The notes: generated from the letters alone by a model not told the origin. Counted from the stretch's first letter, positions 35,269 to 44,296 are shown. The stretch: 64,000 bases of DNA from Pseudooceanicola sediminis (GCF_003575965.1 NZ_QWJJ01000010.1:1-64000); one strand, 5' to 3'. Translations and numbers: made by a program.

Positions 35269-36418
35269 GGCGCAGCTCGACCTGGACGACGTCGGTCTGG
35301 CCCACGGCAAAGGAGGCGGCACAGATCTCGAGGTAGTAGCGCCAGCTGCGCAGGAACGCAGGGCCATAGCCCAGACGTTCGATGCGGCCTGCCTCGGCAT
35401 CCATGCGGGCCAGCCACGTGCGGCAGGTGCGGGCGTAGTCGTGGCCGAAGGCAAAGGTGTCCGTCACGCGCAGGCCCGCCCCCTCGGCGGCCCGGCGGAT
35501 CTGCCCATCAGACAGCAACATGCCGCCCGGAAAGGAATGCTGACGGATAAAATCGGAGCTGCTGCGATAGGTCGGGAAATAGCGGTCGGGCACGGTGATC
35601 GCCTGCACCACCGCCCGGCCACTGTCAGACAGGCGCGCCTTCATCGTCGCAAAGAAGGTCGGCCAATAGCGCTCTCCCACGGCCTCGATCATCTCGATCG
35701 AGACGATGCCATCGTATTTGCCCGCGCTGTCGCGGTAATCGCGCAGCTGGATGTCGGCCTGACCATCCAGGCGGGCATCGGCATAGCCTTTTTGCGCGGG
35801 CGAGATCGTCAGCCCGGTGACGTAGCGCCCCTGACGCGCGGCCCGTTCGGCAAAGCCCCCCCAGCCGCAACCGATTTCAAGCAGGCGTTCGCCGTCGCCC
35901 ACGCGGTCGAGAATGCGGTCGTATTTTCGCATCTGGCCGCGCCCGAGGTCCATGTCGCCGGGGCTGAACAGGGCCGAGGAATAGGTCATCGACGGGTCGA
36001 GCCAGAGCTGGAAGAATTCGTTGCCCACATCGTAGTGGGCGCGGATGTTGCGCGACGATCCGCTGCGCGAATTGGCCCGAAGCAGGCGGTCGATGGTGCG
36101 GAACTTGAGACTTTGCCATGGGCTGGCGTAGGCATAGCGGCGGAACTGGTCGAGGTTCTTCAGCGCCAGCACGGTCAGCGCCTCGATCGAGGGAGTGTCC
36201 CAGAGGCCGTCGATGTAGGCTTCGCCCAGGCCGACGTCACCGCGGGCCAGGGCGGCGGAAATCGCGGACCAGTCGTTGATCTGCATTTCGGCCTCGACAC
36301 CGCTAGACCCGAAATGGTGCACCTCGCCTTCGGGGGTGCGCAGGGTCAGGCGACCGGTCTCGATCACCTCGCAGCTTTTGAGGAATTCGGATTTCAGGCG
36401 GTTGGTCAGGATCGGCAT
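35261..36418 (-). CDS. Cyclopropane-fatty-acid-synthase-type SAM methyltransferase
   Basis: 385 aa CFA-family enzyme acting on phospholipid acyl chains. SAM site: L-L-E-I-G-C-G-W-G-G-F-A-E near residue 180; further family blocks are A-H-Y-D-V-G-N-E-F-F-Q-L-W-L-D and S-I-E-M-I-E-A-V-G-E-R-Y-W. In R. sphaeroides a homologue within the RpoE regulon takes part in furan-fatty-acid formation (UfaO/UfaD steps); whether this one methylates, cyclises or oxygenates cannot be read. The ATG at 36418 is given; a GTG lies one codon upstream. It overlaps the DUF1365 stop. Confidence 0.88.
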   Translation of the reverse strand: MPILTNRLKSEFLKSCEVIETGRLTLRTPEGEVHHFGSSGVEAEMQINDWSAISAALARGDVGLGEAYIDGLWDTPSIEALTVLALKNLDQFRRYAYASPWQSLKFRTIDRLLRANSRSGSSRNIRAHYDVGNEFFQLWLDPSMTYSSALFSPGDMDLGRGQMRKYDRILDRVGDGERLLEIGCGWGGFAERAARQGRYVTGLTISPAQKGYADARLDGQADIQLRDYRDSAGKYDGIVSIEMIEAVGERYWPTFFATMKARLSDSGRAVVQAITVPDRYFPTYRSSSDFIRQHSFPGGMLLSDGQIRRAAEGAGLRVTDTFAFGHDYARTCRTWLARMDAEAGRIERLGYGPAFLRSWRYYLEICAASFAVGQTDVVQVELRHA

Positions 36419-37176
36419 CACGAAATCTCCTCGGCTGGGGGGGCCGGTCGGGTGCGATAGGGGGCACGTTTCAGTTTCAGGCGTATGGCCTGCCAGTAGA
36501 TCAGCGCCACGGTGCGCAGCGCCCCGAACGGGCGGCGCAGCAGGGCCGAGCGCAGCAGGCCCGCGCTGGTCAGGGGGCGGCGCGGGCCGGTCAGGGTGGC
36601 ATACAGCCCCTCTGGCCCGTTGCCATGGTTGATGAAGATGGCGACACGGTCGTCGCGGATGTCGAAGCGGAAGTCGTAGTCGCCCGCGACATCCTGGAAC
36701 GGAGAGACGTGCATCACCTTGCGCGCGCCGAGGTGATCCTGGCCCGAGATCGGCAGGAAACCGGGATGCGCGCAGACATAGTTGTGACGGTCGCCGAAGG
36801 TATTGTTGACCTCGGCTATGACGGCGACCAGCGCCGCGCCCTCATACACCAGCCAGAAGGACACCGGGTTGAACAGCGCGCCGAAAAAGCCCGGCTGGGT
36901 CAGCAGCAGGATCCGGCTGATGCGGACGGCGGCAAGGCCACGTTCGGCCAGGACATCGCGCACCCAGGCGACGCCGCGCCCCTGCCCGCGCGGCCCGCCA
37001 TGGTTGCGGTCCTGCACCGATGCGAGGTTGAAGCCGTTGCGCGAGAACAGCAGCGGGGTGTCCGGGCTGTCGGGGTCGATCAGCACGTAATCGACCGAGT
37101 ACCGAAAGCTGTGGGCAATGGCGCCGCGCCGCGCATGGACCGTATGGCCAGGGATCAGCTGGGCAGAGGTGGTCAT
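36418..37176 (-). CDS. DUF1365 family protein
   Basis: 252 aa. Typical DUF1365 features: N-terminal H-A-R-R-G-A-I-A-H-S-F-R-Y, F-N-P-V-S-F-W-L-V-Y near residue 105, E-V-N-N-T-F-G-D-R-H-N-Y and K-V-M-H-V-S-P-F near 157. The family nearly always lies between a flavin amine-oxidase-like gene and a CFA-type methyltransferase, as here, and is presumed to help that lipid modification; its biochemical job is unknown. It overlaps both neighbours by a few nt. Confidence 0.9.
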   Translation of the reverse strand: MTTSAQLIPGHTVHARRGAIAHSFRYSVDYVLIDPDSPDTPLLFSRNGFNLASVQDRNHGGPRGQGRGVAWVRDVLAERGLAAVRISRILLLTQPGFFGALFNPVSFWLVYEGAALVAVIAEVNNTFGDRHNYVCAHPGFLPISGQDHLGARKVMHVSPFQDVAGDYDFRFDIRDDRVAIFINHGNGPEGLYATLTGPRRPLTSAGLLRSALLRRPFGALRTVALIYWQAIRLKLKRAPYRTRPAPPAEEIS

Positions 37177-38459
37177 GTCATGGCCAGTTGCGGATCGAGC
37201 TGGCGAGCGACGCGGACGGCGCTGGCAAAACCGTCTTCGTGAAAGCCATGCCGCAGCCAGGCCCCGGCAAACCAGGTGCCGTTCTGCCCCTGCATCGCCT
37301 GAATTTGCTTTTGCGCCTTCAGCGCGGGGCCGTCGAAGACCGGGTGGCGAAAGGTTTTCTGATCGTAGATCAGGTCATCGCGGATCGTCTGGCAGGGGTT
37401 GAGCGAGACGAACAGCGGATCGCCCTCATCTATGTTTTGCAGGCGGTTCATCCAGTAGGTGACGCCGATCTGGCTCTGCTGTGCCGTGGTATCGGCCTTG
37501 TAGACCCATGAGGACCAGCAGGCCCTTCGGCGCGGCATCTGCGTTTCGTCGCGATGCAGGATCATGTGGTTGTCCTGATAGCCGACGGCGGACAGGGCGG
37601 CATGTTCCGCCGCCGTCGGCTGCGCCAGCAGGCGCAGGGCCTGATCGGAATGACAGGCCATGATGACCTGATCGAACGCCTCAGGCTCTGCCCCGGCGAC
37701 GTGCACCTGGGGGCGCAGGCCGTCGCGGGTGACGGCCTGGATCGGCGCGCCCGTGCGAATCTCGGTACCATTGGCCCGCAACGCGGCCTCCAGCCGGCGC
37801 ACGTATTCGATCGACCCGCCACTGACCGTCCACCACTGGTGCTGGCCGCGCGCCGAGAGCAGCGCGTGATTGCGAAAGAACTGAACGAGGGAGCGGGCGG
37901 GAAAGGCGGTGATGCCGTCGGGCGGAGTCGACCAGATCGCGCCGCAGATCGGCTTGAGGTAATAGTCGCGAAACCATGTGCCGAGGTTCAGTTCGGCCAT
38001 CAGGTCGCCCACGGTCATCGTGTCGTCGAACGCCGTCGCCTCGGCGCGCGCGTTAAAGCGCAGGATGTCACGGACCATGCGGGCAAAACCGGGGCGCAGC
38101 AGGTTTCGCCGCTGGCCAAAGACAGCGGCAATGTCGCGCAGACCGTATTCGACCTGGCCGTTGTTGATGGTCGCGCCAAAGCTCATGTCGCTCTTCTCGA
38201 CCGGCACGTCGAGATCCCGGAACATCGAGGTCAGATGCGGGTAATTTGAATAGTTGAAGACGATGAACCCGGTGTCGACCGGCTGATCGCCGTTGCGCCC
38301 CGCCATGACGGTGCGGGCGTGCCCGCCCAGACGTGTATCGGATTCGTACAGCGTGACCCGATGGTGGGGCGACAGCAGGTAGGCCGCCGCCAGACCCGAA
38401 ATGCCACCGCCGATGATGGCGATGCGCTGTGGTCGCATCGATAGCGCGTCGAATGACAT
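37173..38459 (-). CDS. FAD-dependent amine-oxidase-like oxidoreductase (possible fatty-acid desaturase)
   Basis: 428 aa. N-terminal dinucleotide-binding motif I-A-I-I-G-G-G-I-S-G-L-A-A-A-Y and Y-E-S-D-T-R-L-G-G-H-A; a C-terminal flavin segment N-G-T-W-F-A-G-A-W-L-R-H-G-F-H-E-D-G. First gene of the minus-strand operon. Homologues in the R. sphaeroides RpoE regulon include UfaD, a desaturase that makes a diunsaturated methylated acyl chain on the way to furan fatty acids; I infer a similar role from context. The ATG at 38459 has GGGAG 8 nt upstream. No convincing RpoE promoter was found in front of it. Confidence 0.85.
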   Translation of the reverse strand: MSFDALSMRPQRIAIIGGGISGLAAAYLLSPHHRVTLYESDTRLGGHARTVMAGRNGDQPVDTGFIVFNYSNYPHLTSMFRDLDVPVEKSDMSFGATINNGQVEYGLRDIAAVFGQRRNLLRPGFARMVRDILRFNARAEATAFDDTMTVGDLMAELNLGTWFRDYYLKPICGAIWSTPPDGITAFPARSLVQFFRNHALLSARGQHQWWTVSGGSIEYVRRLEAALRANGTEIRTGAPIQAVTRDGLRPQVHVAGAEPEAFDQVIMACHSDQALRLLAQPTAAEHAALSAVGYQDNHMILHRDETQMPRRRACWSSWVYKADTTAQQSQIGVTYWMNRLQNIDEGDPLFVSLNPCQTIRDDLIYDQKTFRHPVFDGPALKAQKQIQAMQGQNGTWFAGAWLRHGFHEDGFASAVRVARQLDPQLAMT

Positions 38460-38625
38460 GGTCGCTCCCTGTGTGACGTGCCCGGCCTTGTGTCGCCGGT
38501 CAGACGCGGCCCGCAGGGACCGCCCCGTGAAACCAGCCTCCCGAGGGGGCCAGTCGCTTGACGTTTCGATAAAAGGTACGGCGGGGCGCGCGAAACAGTT
38601 CACTCGGGTCACAAAAAAATATTTG

Positions 38626-38652
38626 TGATCCGGTTCCGGCGGGGTTGCGTAA
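38626..38652 (+). promoter_or_regulatory. Putative RpoE (ECF sigma) promoter of rpoE-chrR
   Basis: TGATCC (38626-38631), 18 nt, then TAA (38650-38652) in GTAACT. This fits the TGATCC-N18-TAA pattern I recall for R. sphaeroides RpoE-dependent promoters, which include the rpoE gene itself. The -35 overlaps a TCACAAA-N6-TTTGTGA inverted repeat at 38609-38628. Transcription would start near 38658, so upstream start codons of the rpoE frame cannot be used from this promoter. Confidence 0.65.
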
Positions 38653-38752
38653 CTGGCTTATGTTGAACCCTGACCCAATGCCTGCGACACTTGTTCCGAT
38701 GCGCCCCCGTTTGCGGGTGGTGCGTGCCGCTGCGCGGAAAGGCAGAGCAAAA

Positions 38753-39358
38753 TTGGCCGACGTTCAGAATGACAGTCATACGACCGAGGGACAGAACACC
38801 GACGGGCAGACGACCGACCGGAGCCAGCAGATCGCGTGGATGCTGGCGGTGCGCGACCAGCGTGACCGTGACAGTTTTGCCCGGCTGTTCGGGTTCTACG
38901 CGCCCCGGATCAAGGGAATGCTGATGCGATCCGGGATGCCTGCCGCCGCCGCCGAAGACGTGGTGCAGGACGTGATGCTGGCCGTGTGGCACAAGGCGGC
39001 GCAGTTCGATCCGGCGCGGTCGCAGGTGTCGGGCTGGATCTACAAGATTGCGCGCAACCGGCAGATCGACATCGCCCGCAAGGCACAGCGCCCCCTGCCC
39101 GAACCGGTCGAGACGGAAACACCCCCCGAGGCGGATCCCGGTCACTTGGTCGCCTTTCAGGAAGAGGCCGGCCAGTTGAAAGACGCGCTGAGCCGCCTCA
39201 GCCCCGAACAGCGCGACCTGATCGTGCGGGCCTATATCGGGGATCTGACGCACCGCGAAATCCAGACCGAAACCGGCCTGCCGATGGGCACGATCAAGTC
39301 GCGCATCCGCCTGGGACTGGACCGCCTGAGACATGAATTGAAGGACTTGCGAAGCTGA
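38753..39358 (+). CDS. rpoE: ECF RNA polymerase sigma factor RpoE (singlet-oxygen type)
   Basis: 201 aa from the TTG chosen here. Sigma region 2: F-A-R-L-F-G-F-Y-A-P-R-I-K then A-E-D-V-V-Q-D-V-M-L-A-V-W and S-G-W-I-Y-K-I-A-R-N-R-Q-I-D. Region 4: L-S-P-E-Q-R-D-L-I-V-R-A-Y and the helix-turn-helix L-T-H-R-E-I-Q-T-E-T-G-L-P-M-G-T-I-K-S-R. The start is uncertain: the frame is open to 38645, but the promoter at 38626-38652 excludes the first codons; TTG 38753 has GGAAAGGCAGAG upstream, and ATGs at 38678 and 38699 are alternatives. Its partner anti-sigma gene chrR overlaps it. It is expected to drive the singlet-oxygen response. Confidence 0.9.
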   Translation: MADVQNDSHTTEGQNTDGQTTDRSQQIAWMLAVRDQRDRDSFARLFGFYAPRIKGMLMRSGMPAAAAEDVVQDVMLAVWHKAAQFDPARSQVSGWIYKIARNRQIDIARKAQRPLPEPVETETPPEADPGHLVAFQEEAGQLKDALSRLSPEQRDLIVRAYIGDLTHREIQTETGLPMGTIKSRIRLGLDRLRHELKDLRS

Positions 39359-39996
39359 TGAGCGCGATTGCACATCATATCCCCGAACAGATGATTGCCG
39401 GCTACGTGTCCGGCACCCTGCCACCGGCGTTCGAGATGGTCGTCGCGGCGCATGTGTCGATGTGCGACGCCTGCCGCGCCGCCCTTGAGGCGCATGAAAC
39501 CCTTGCGGGTGCGCTGTTGGAGGCGACGACGCAGGAGCAGCCGATCGAGAACGACCTGCTGTCGCGCGTGATGGACCGGCTGGACGCGCCGGCGGCCCCT
39601 GCCCCGCAGGTGCGGCGCATGGACATCTACCCCGGTCCCGTGGCCGCGGCGCTGGATCACAAGCCGCCGCGCTGGCGGGCCGCCGGTGGTGGCGTGCGCC
39701 AGCAGATCCTGTTCGAGGACGGCAAGGGGTCGGTGCGTCTGCTGTATATCCCCGGTGGCATGGCGGTGCCGGACCACGGCCACCGCGGTACCGAGCTGAC
39801 GATGGTGCTGTCCGGCGCGTTTCACGACGAGACCGGCCAGTTCGGTGTCGGCGACGTGGAGGTCGCGGACGAATCGCTGGAGCACACGCCGACGGCGGAC
39901 GCGGGTGAACCTTGCATCTGTCTGGCCGCCACCGATGCACGGCTGCGGTTCAATTCGATCCTGCCGCGCCTTGCGCAGCCCTTTCTGCGGATCTGA
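39358..39996 (+). CDS. chrR: ChrR zinc-binding anti-sigma factor with cupin domain
   Basis: 212 aa. N-terminal ZAS domain: His6 (His7 adjacent), then H-V-S-M-C-D-A-C with His32, Cys36 and Cys39 as zinc ligands. C-terminal cupin: H-G-H-R-G-T-E (His140, His142, Glu146) and His176, the four residues used as the second metal site in R. sphaeroides ChrR. It holds RpoE inactive until singlet oxygen or organic hydroperoxide destabilises the complex. Its ATG overlaps the rpoE stop by one base (TGATG). Confidence 0.93.
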   Translation: MSAIAHHIPEQMIAGYVSGTLPPAFEMVVAAHVSMCDACRAALEAHETLAGALLEATTQEQPIENDLLSRVMDRLDAPAAPAPQVRRMDIYPGPVAAALDHKPPRWRAAGGGVRQQILFEDGKGSVRLLYIPGGMAVPDHGHRGTELTMVLSGAFHDETGQFGVGDVEVADESLEHTPTADAGEPCICLAATDARLRFNSILPRLAQPFLRI

Positions 39997-40087
39997 TTTC
40001 ACCGGTCGCGGTGAGGTTCCGACCTCGGGGAAGGGCGGGTCGGCAGGGCGGCACGTTACAAAACCTTCATTTGCGCCCGGGCTGCAA

Positions 40088-40113
40088 TTTCCATATTTCA
40101 TGAAATATGGAAA
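40088..40113. promoter_or_regulatory. 26-bp perfect palindrome, probable ArsR operator
   Basis: The core CCATATTTCATGAAATATGG (40091-40110) is a perfect palindrome, extended by TTT and AAA on its flanks. It covers the first ATG of the ArsR fusion (40107). ArsR-family repressors bind AT-rich imperfect palindromes near their own promoters, so autoregulation is the simplest reading. The second ATG (40116) lies just outside. Confidence 0.75.
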
Positions 40114-40922
40114 AAATGATCCCCTCCCAGCTTGCCACCCTTGGCCATCCGCATCGCCTGGCGGTGTGGCGGTTGCTGATGCGGCGGTTCCCCGACGCGG
40201 TGCCTGCGGGTGAAATCGCCGAGGCAACGGGGCTGAAGAATTCGACCTTGTCCGTCTACCTGTCCGCCCTGAAGGACAGCGCGCTGATCGACAAGGAGCG
40301 GCAGGGCACATCCATACGTTACAGGGCCGCGATAGGGTCGGCCACGACGATGCTGGATTACCTGTTCGCGGATTGCTGCCGCAGCCGACCGGAGCTTTGC
40401 ATGACCCTGCCCTCGACCTCATCCAGACCGCTGAACGTGCTTTTCATCTGCACTGGAAATTCCGCCCGGTCCCTGTTTGCCGAGGCGCTGCTGCGCGACA
40501 TGGGCGCGGGGCGGTTCCGCGCGTTTTCCGCCGGAACGCATCCCGCCGACGCGCCGAACCCGCTGACCTTGCAGATGCTGGCGGACAAGGGGCACGCCAC
40601 CGGCGACCTGCGGTCGAAATCCATCGACGAATTCGCGGCAGAGCGCGCGCCAGTGATGGATTTCGTGTTCACGGTCTGCGATCAGGCCGCAAACGAGGAT
40701 TGCCCGGCCTGGCCCGGCCAACCGATCAGCGCCCATTGGGGCCAGCCTGACCCGGTGCGGGTGACGGGCACGCAGGCCGAGCGGATGCTGGCGTTTCAGG
40801 CGGCCTATGGCGGGCTGCGCAACCGGGTGGCCAGTTTCGTCGCCCTGCCCTTCGACGCGCTGGACCGCGCGTCCCTGCAACGCCGCGTCGACGCCATTGC
40901 CCAAAACGAGGAAACCGCATGA
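40107..40922 (+). CDS. ArsR repressor-arsenate reductase (LMW-PTP) fusion
   Basis: 271 aa in two parts. Residues 1-90: ArsR winged helix ([13 protein letters not shown]; recognition helix [13 protein letters not shown]). Residues 108-265: low-molecular-weight phosphatase/arsenate-reductase fold with the P-loop C-T-G-N-S-A-R-S (Cys115, Arg121) and a Cys191-x7-Cys199 pair that fits the thioredoxin-coupled ArsC mechanism. Cys90, Cys91 and Cys98 between the parts may bind As(III). First gene of the arsenic operon; its TGA overlaps the next ATG. Start 40107 or 40116. Confidence 0.9.
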   Translation: MEKMIPSQLATLGHPHRLAVWRLLMRRFPDAVPAGEIAEATGLKNSTLSVYLSALKDSALIDKERQGTSIRYRAAIGSATTMLDYLFADCCRSRPELCMTLPSTSSRPLNVLFICTGNSARSLFAEALLRDMGAGRFRAFSAGTHPADAPNPLTLQMLADKGHATGDLRSKSIDEFAAERAPVMDFVFTVCDQAANEDCPAWPGQPISAHWGQPDPVRVTGTQAERMLAFQAAYGGLRNRVASFVALPFDALDRASLQRRVDAIAQNEETA

Positions 40923-41917
40923 CCACCTACGCCCTGAACGGACTTGGCCGCATCGGCAAGCTGGCGCTGCGGCCGCTGCTGGAGAGCGGTGCCGACATCG
41001 CCTGGATCAACGACGCCACGGGGGACGCCGCGATGCATGCGCACCTGCTGGAGTTCGATACCGTGCATGGCCGCTGGCAGGCGGAATTTGCGGCGGACGC
41101 AACCAGCGTCACCATCGACGGCACCCGCCTGCCCTTCATCGGAACCCGCGATCTGGCCGCGCTGCCGCTGGAGGGCGTCGATGTGGTCATCGACTGCACC
41201 GGCAAGTTCAAGAGCGAGGCCGCGCTGGCGCCCTATTTCGCCGCAGGGGTGAAAAAGGTCATCGTTTCGGCCCCGGTCAAGGACGGGCCGACGGCGAATA
41301 TCGTCTATGGTGTGAACAACCACGATTATGACGCGGACCGGCACAACATCGTCACGGCGGCCAGTTGCACGACCAATTGCCTCGCCCCCGTGGTCAAGGT
41401 GATCCATGAGGGGCTGGGCATCCGCCACGGGTCGATCACCACGATCCATGACGTGACCAATACGCAGACCATGGTGGACCGGCCCGCCAAGGATCTGCGG
41501 CGCGCACGCTCGGCGCTGAATTCGCTGATCCCGACGACGACGGGCAGCGCCACGGCGATCACGCTGATCTACCCGGAACTGACCGGCAAGCTGAACGGCC
41601 ATGCGGTGCGGGTGCCGCTGCTGAATGCCTCGCTGACCGATTGCGTGTTCGAGGTGGCGCGGGCGACCAGTGTCGAGGAGGTCAACGCGCTGTTGCAGGC
41701 CGCCGCCGAGGGGCCGCTGCGTGGTATTCTGGGGTACGAGGTGCGCCCGCTTGTGTCGGCGGATTATGTCAATGACCCGCGCAGTTCGATCGTCGACGCG
41801 CCCTCGACGATGGTGGTGAACGGTACGCAGGTGAAGATCTATGCATGGTACGACAATGAATGGGGCTATGCGCACCGTTTGATTGACGTCGCCCGCATGG
41901 TTGGCGCCGCGCTGTGA
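40919..41917 (+). CDS. ArsJ-associated glyceraldehyde-3-phosphate dehydrogenase
   Basis: 332 aa GAPDH. NAD-binding N-G-L-G-R-I-G-K, the catalytic [10 protein letters not shown], and W-Y-D-N-E-W-G-Y are present. In ars operons this paralogue forms 1-arseno-3-phosphoglycerate from glyceraldehyde-3-phosphate and arsenate, and ArsJ exports it. The arsenic role is inferred from overlap with arsJ: the GTG of arsJ lies inside its stop. Confidence 0.93.
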   Translation: MTTYALNGLGRIGKLALRPLLESGADIAWINDATGDAAMHAHLLEFDTVHGRWQAEFAADATSVTIDGTRLPFIGTRDLAALPLEGVDVVIDCTGKFKSEAALAPYFAAGVKKVIVSAPVKDGPTANIVYGVNNHDYDADRHNIVTAASCTTNCLAPVVKVIHEGLGIRHGSITTIHDVTNTQTMVDRPAKDLRRARSALNSLIPTTTGSATAITLIYPELTGKLNGHAVRVPLLNASLTDCVFEVARATSVEEVNALLQAAAEGPLRGILGYEVRPLVSADYVNDPRSSIVDAPSTMVVNGTQVKIYAWYDNEWGYAHRLIDVARMVGAAL

Positions 41918-43179
41918 GACCGGCTGGCCTGTCGGCCTATATCGCCGTCACCGCCGCCTACTGGGCCTTCATGCTGAGTGACGGGGCGCTGCGGATGCTG
42001 GTGCTGCTGCATTTCCACGGCCTCGGCTTTTCACCGGTGCAGCTGGCCTATCTGTTCCTGCTGTACGAGGTGGCAGGGATCGTCACCAACCTGTCGGCGG
42101 GCTGGATCGCGGCGCGGTTCGGGCTGACACGCACGCTTTATGCCGGGCTTGGCCTGCAGGTGCTGGCGCTGGTCGCGCTGGCGGCGCTGGACCCGGCGTG
42201 GAGCCTTTGGGGATCGGTCGCCTATGTCATGGCCGTGCAGGGCGCATCGGGCGTGGCCAAGGACCTGGCGAAGATGTCGTCGAAATCGGCGGTCAAGCTG
42301 CTGGCGCCTGCGGGTCAGGGCGGGTTGTTCGCCTGGGTCGCGGTGCTGACGGGGTCGAAAAACGCCGTGAAGGGCGCGGGCTTTCTGATGGGCGCGCTGC
42401 TGCTGGGGGGCGTGGGGTTTACCGGGTCGGTGCTGGGCATGGCGCTGGTGCTGGCGGTGATCCTGGCCGCCGTGGCGATATGGATGCCGGAGGGCCTGCC
42501 GAAGGGGCGCAAGGGCGCGACGTTTTCCGAGGTCTTCTCCAAGGACGTCAATGTCAACTGGCTGAGCTTTGCGCGGGTGTTCCTGTTCGGGGCGCGCGAT
42601 GTCTGGTTCGTCGTCGGCATCCCGATCTATTTCTATGCCGTGCTGTCGGATGGAACCGAGGCCGGCAATCGCGCGGCGTTTTTTGCCATCGGCAGCTTCA
42701 TGGCGGTCTGGACCATCCTGTATGGCGTTGTGCAGGCCTGGGCGCCGAGGCTGCTGGGCGCGCGCCGCCGGAGCGAGGGCGACCTGGTCGCCGCCGCCCG
42801 CCATTGGGTGGCCGCGCTGGTGGTCGTGCCCGCGCTGCTGGCGGTGCTGGTCTGGGCGGCGGGCGCACCCGCGCCTTGGCTGACGGGCGTGATCATCGTC
42901 GGCCTGCTGGTGTTCGGGGCGATCTTTGCCGTCAATTCGTCGCTGCATTCCTATCTGATCCTCGCCTTTACCTCGGGCGAGCGGGTGACAATGGATGTGG
43001 GTTTCTACTACATGGCGAATGCTGCGGGGCGGTTGCTGGGCACGCTGCTGTCGGGGCTGAGTTATCAGCTGGGCGGTTTGCCGGCCTGCCTTGGCACCGC
43101 TGCCGCGCTGCTGTTGGTGAGCCGCTATGGTGCCGGGCAGCTGGGACAGAGGAGAGCGGACCCACATGAGCCTGTTTGA
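41914..43179 (+). CDS. arsJ: ArsJ organoarsenical MFS exporter
   Basis: 421 aa, about eleven or twelve helices. Typical ArsJ stretches: [12 protein letters not shown] near the start, [19 protein letters not shown] and [19 protein letters not shown]. It is known to export 1-arseno-3-phosphoglycerate made by the partner GAPDH, which then falls apart to arsenate outside, giving arsenate resistance without reduction. GTG start at 41914 in the GAPDH stop; it overlaps the ACR3 gene by 14 nt. Confidence 0.92.
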   Translation: MRPAGLSAYIAVTAAYWAFMLSDGALRMLVLLHFHGLGFSPVQLAYLFLLYEVAGIVTNLSAGWIAARFGLTRTLYAGLGLQVLALVALAALDPAWSLWGSVAYVMAVQGASGVAKDLAKMSSKSAVKLLAPAGQGGLFAWVAVLTGSKNAVKGAGFLMGALLLGGVGFTGSVLGMALVLAVILAAVAIWMPEGLPKGRKGATFSEVFSKDVNVNWLSFARVFLFGARDVWFVVGIPIYFYAVLSDGTEAGNRAAFFAIGSFMAVWTILYGVVQAWAPRLLGARRRSEGDLVAAARHWVAALVVVPALLAVLVWAAGAPAPWLTGVIIVGLLVFGAIFAVNSSLHSYLILAFTSGERVTMDVGFYYMANAAGRLLGTLLSGLSYQLGGLPACLGTAAALLLVSRYGAGQLGQRRADPHEPV

Positions 43180-44221
43180 GAGATACCTGACCCTGTGGGT
43201 GGCGCTGGCGATTGCCATCGGCGTCGGCCTCGGCAGCGTGATGCCGGGGCTGTTCGACCTGATCGCGGGCGCCGAGGTGGCGCATGTGAACCTTGTGGTC
43301 GCCGTGCTGATCTGGGCCATGGTCTATCCGATGATGATCGGGGTCGATCCGGGTGCGATCAGCGGCGTGATGAAACAGCCCAGGGGCCTGGTGATCACGC
43401 TGGTGGTGAACTGGCTGATCAAGCCGTTTTCCATGGCGGCGTTGGCGGTGCTGTTCTTTGACCACATCTATGCGCCGATCGTGTCGGCGGAACTGGCGCC
43501 CGAATATATCGCCGGGCTGATCCTGCTGGGGGCTGCGCCCTGCACGGCGATGGTCTTTGTCTGGTCGAACCTGACGAAGGGCGATCCGGCCTATACGCTG
43601 GTGCAGGTCACGGTGAACGACCTGATCATGGTGGTGGCCTTTGCGCCGCTGGTGGCGTTCCTGCTGGGGGTGACGGATATCGTGGTGCCCTGGCGCACGC
43701 TGATCCTGTCGGTGCTGCTGTTTGTCGCCGCACCGCTGCTGGCCGGGGTGGTGACGCGCCGACGCCTGGGCAGCGCGAAGGAAATCGCGGCGTTCACGGC
43801 AAGGATGAAGCCGGTGTCGATTGGCGGGCTGATCGTGACGGTGGCGATCCTGTTCGGGTTGCAGGGCGACGTGATCCTGTATGATCCGCTGATCATCGCG
43901 CTGATCGCGGTGCCGATCCTGATCCAGAGTTACGGGATCTTTGCCGTGGCCTATGGCGCGGCCTTCGCGATGAAGGTGCCGCACAGGATCGCCGCACCCT
44001 GCGCCCTGATCGGGACGTCGAACTTCTTTGAGCTGGCGGTGGCCGTGGCGATCAGCCTGTTCGGGCTGAATTCGGGCGCGGCGCTGGCCACGGTGGTGGG
44101 GGTGCTGGTGGAGGTGCCCGTGATGCTGTCGCTGGTCTGGTTCGCGAACGGGACGCAAGGACGGTTTCCCACGCCGAAGCGGGCGCGGGCGAGCAGACCG
44201 AAGGCTGTGCGCAAGGGGTGA
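43166..44221 (+). CDS. arsB: ACR3 family arsenite efflux permease
   Basis: 351 aa, ten predicted helices. The key conserved Cys lies in [15 protein letters not shown] near residue 132, followed by [11 protein letters not shown], and there is a conserved Glu in helix 9 ([11 protein letters not shown]). It expels As(III) produced by the reductase part of the first gene. The start at 43166 has GAGGAGA upstream and sits inside the arsJ end. It is ACR3, not the unrelated E. coli-type ArsB, though the symbol arsB is often used. Last gene of the operon. Confidence 0.92.
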   Translation: MSLFERYLTLWVALAIAIGVGLGSVMPGLFDLIAGAEVAHVNLVVAVLIWAMVYPMMIGVDPGAISGVMKQPRGLVITLVVNWLIKPFSMAALAVLFFDHIYAPIVSAELAPEYIAGLILLGAAPCTAMVFVWSNLTKGDPAYTLVQVTVNDLIMVVAFAPLVAFLLGVTDIVVPWRTLILSVLLFVAAPLLAGVVTRRRLGSAKEIAAFTARMKPVSIGGLIVTVAILFGLQGDVILYDPLIIALIAVPILIQSYGIFAVAYGAAFAMKVPHRIAAPCALIGTSNFFELAVAVAISLFGLNSGAALATVVGVLVEVPVMLSLVWFANGTQGRFPTPKRARASRPKAVRKG

Positions 44222-44237
44222 TTGGCGCTGCGCGCCA

Positions 44238-44277
44238 GCCTCCGGCGGGGGTATTTACGGCCAGATGACAGGGAAGC
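44238..44277. repeat. Dispersed intergenic repeat, copy B
   Basis: GCCTCCGGCGGGGGTATTTA followed by CGGCCAGATGACAGGGAAGC, 17 bp after the arsB stop, between converging genes. A short GCCCGC-AGCGGGC hairpin follows. Confidence 0.7.
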
Positions 44278-44296
44278 CCGCAGCGGGCGGAGCGAT

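Noticed and set aside
33253-35550. A 765-codon plus-strand frame over the GPH carrier and chalcone-isomerase-like genes
   Set aside because: Gly/Arg/Gln-rich shadow of supported minus-strand genes; no ribosome site or domain.
38609-38628. CRP/FNR-type binding site upstream of rpoE
   Set aside because: The arms are in the opposite order (TCACA...TGTGA) to a CRP site and lack the FNR TTGAT core.
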